64,000 nt of DNA. Origin: Adineta steineri (taxonomy: Eukaryota; Rotifera; Eurotatoria; Adinetida; Adinetidae). The notes under the pieces were generated by a model. That model was not told the origin of the DNA. It did not search any database and was given only the letters and a program-made list of their open reading frames with translations. Position numbers and translations under genes: made by a program. Shown here one piece after another: positions 62,402-64,000 of the stretch (within the stretch, counting starts at the first letter, position 1; every line of letters begins with the position of its first letter). The stretch spans positions 1,476,123 through 1,540,122 of the forward strand of contig CAJNOI010000005.1 in NCBI GenBank assembly GCA_905250115.1, in the 5' to 3' direction.

Positions 62402-64000
62402 ATGATGCAACAACAATCATCACCACTTACTCTTCTAACATTAAAAAGAAAAGAAAATAAACAAATAACATTATTTACTAGTTTAGCACAACTTACAACA
62501 TCATCTCAAGTATGCCAACAATATTTTCATACTCGTCAAATTTTACCTATGAAAAGTCATGAAGAATCTTTTGATAATTTTCTGTTATATACACTTCATT
62601 TGGGTCCATGTTGGTATGAATCAAAAGATTCATCTATACAACGTCTAGCTAATCGTATATCTACTCATCCATTACTTGGTATTCGTCAATTCAATGATCA
62701 AACAAATGCAACATGGAAAAGTCTTATTAGTATTAATTTACCACAACATTCTTTCTTAAAAGATCATAAAATTCAAGATGCAATTCTTTTTCCAGCAGTT
62801 GCTTATCTTGAACTTGCAACAACTGCTTGTCATCAATTACTTTCATCAAAAGAAGATGATCAACAACAACCAACAATTATTTTTGAAGACGTTAATTTTA
62901 TTAAAGCACTTATTCTTAATGAACATGAATTGATGGAAGTATTTACACAAATAATTATGCCAATGCGTGAATGGTATATTATATTTTGTAATCAAGATAA
63001 TCTTAATAAATATTCATTAAATAAATTTACTTTACATGCTCAAGGTAAAATTGAAATAGATTCTAAACAACAAAAATCATTAACAATACCTAATATATGG
63101 ACAACACAACATATACCAAGTGCTTATGAACATCTTCCAGCACGTGCTTATCCATATGCATCTAGTTTTGAAAAAATCAAAACATTACGTGGTACTTCAA
63201 CTACAATTATATCTCAATTATCAAATCATAATAATAATTGTTCATCTTATTATTTACTTCATCCATACCTAGTTCTGTTACCAAGTATTGAAACAATATT
63301 TCTTCCTGTACATATTCAAAAACTTATTTATTCAAATAAAATAAAAACAAAAATGAATCAATCAACAAATGTTGAAGTACGTGGAAATTATCATGATAAT
63401 ATATGTGGTACAAGTCATGAAGAAATATAGAATCTTGATTTATGGATATTTTCAATGGATAATAAAATAGAAGAACCGATATTTACATTTGAAAGTATTG
63501 TTATTCAGCAGATTCAAGGTGTACAATCTGGTCGATGGTCAATAGAAAAAACAATTTATGATAAATTAAATATACAAACTGATTTACCTAATGCTGATCA
63601 TAAACCCTATTTAGATACAATTATGAAAGATTATTGTATGAAAAGAGTATGGACTGATTCACCAATAATAAAAGATATATCATATTTACTTCCATCACCT
63701 AATCAAATTCTTAATAACGAACTTAATTCTATTAGTAGTCAAGATTTAATTGAATCAATAGAACCATTTAATGAAATAGCTGCTTATTATTCTCAAATGG
63801 TAATTAAAGATTTTAATTTAAATCATATACATCATCGTTTATTAAATGCATGTCGTTCTCTTGCTTCAACTTTACATGACAGAGTAGCATGGCATTCAAC
63901 ACATCTTCGTCTTATTCAATTAATTGAGCGTTTTCCTCGTTTAAAACTATTTTTAATCATATGAAATAAATATGGTTTACATTTAAAAGATATTCTTAGT
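62402..64000 (+). pseudogene. polyketide synthase fragment (AT/DH junction to MT region), disabled
   Basis: One reading frame, 62402 to the window end, broken by an in-frame TAG at 63428-63430 and TGA at 63962-63964. Coding similarity continues in the same frame after both (NLDLWIFSMDNKIEEP and NKYGLHLKDILS). The first part carries the segment leading from an acyltransferase domain, then a dehydratase (DH) double-hotdog fold: HPLLGIRQF, LPQHSFLKDHKIQDAILFPA with the catalytic-type His, and VAYLELATTACHQL. The second DH half is damaged: between LLHPY and LPSIETIFLPVHI the segment that normally holds the second catalytic residue (D-x-x-x-Q type) is missing. The part after 63455 (FNEIAAYYSQMVIK, HHRLLNACRSLASTL) resembles the linker before a PKS methyltransferase domain. 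No ketosynthase is visible upstream. Iterative type I PKS genes are known in bdelloids. Confidence 0.75.

Overview
This window is AT-rich nuclear DNA from a small-genome animal. Genes are dense and interrupted by many short introns, mostly about 45-60 nt, with GT..AG ends. The gene set is animal: a KCNQ-type channel, a matrix metalloproteinase, a RASEF-type Rab, WBP2, CDK2AP and a P-glycoprotein. Four other traits point to a bdelloid rotifer: short telomere-like TGTGGG-type tracts scattered internally, an ADP-ribosyltransferase joined to leucine-rich repeats, a membrane-anchored FG-GAP protein, and a broken polyketide synthase, plus peptidase and LURP-one genes that look more bacterial or plant-like than animal. 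The taxon is an inference. Two 100-N assembly gaps lie at 26024-26123 and 42636-42735.

Layout. 0.7-1.2 kb: a small unrecognised gene (-). 1.9-5.7 kb: three closely spaced + strand genes, for a cation-dependent mannose-6-phosphate receptor, methylthioribose-1-phosphate isomerase (MRI1) and the tRNA m1A58 methyltransferase catalytic subunit (TRMT61A). 6.0-8.6 kb (-): a CDK2AP1/2 homologue and a KCNQ-like potassium channel. 10.2-16.3 kb (-): a DDX21/50-like helicase with three extra CCHC knuckles, then an S9B dipeptidyl peptidase. 16.6-19.8 kb: WBP2 (-), whose 2.1 kb intron contains a complete matrix metalloproteinase gene on the other strand. 21.1-24.9 kb (-): a RASEF-like EF-hand/coiled-coil/Rab protein. 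25.3-27.9 kb: a Tctex1-type dynein light chain (-) and a short PACT-domain centrosomal protein (+), head to head across the first gap. 28.5-30.0 kb: a LURP-one protein (+) and LSM8 (-). 31.2-32.7 kb: an intronless ART-LRR gene (+). 33.3-37.3 kb (-): an APC-family amino-acid permease with a 1.5 kb inverted-repeat element in one intron. 39.9-42.6 kb (-): a single-pass FG-GAP protein running into the second gap. 43.2-50.1 kb (-): a full-length 28-exon ABCB1/P-glycoprotein-like transporter. 50.1-64 kb: a gene-poor tract with two further non-autonomous DNA elements, decayed copies of a membrane-stalk gene, a PDZ gene with a frameshift, tandem repeats, and at the right edge two decayed gene pieces, the second a polyketide synthase dehydratase region.

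Exon chains were built by hand from splice consensus, codon phase and family similarity. All listed multi-exon chains keep phase, apart from the PDZ gene and the pseudogenes. The left 50 kb is mostly core cell biology. The right 14 kb looks like an accessory region rich in mobile elements and decayed genes.
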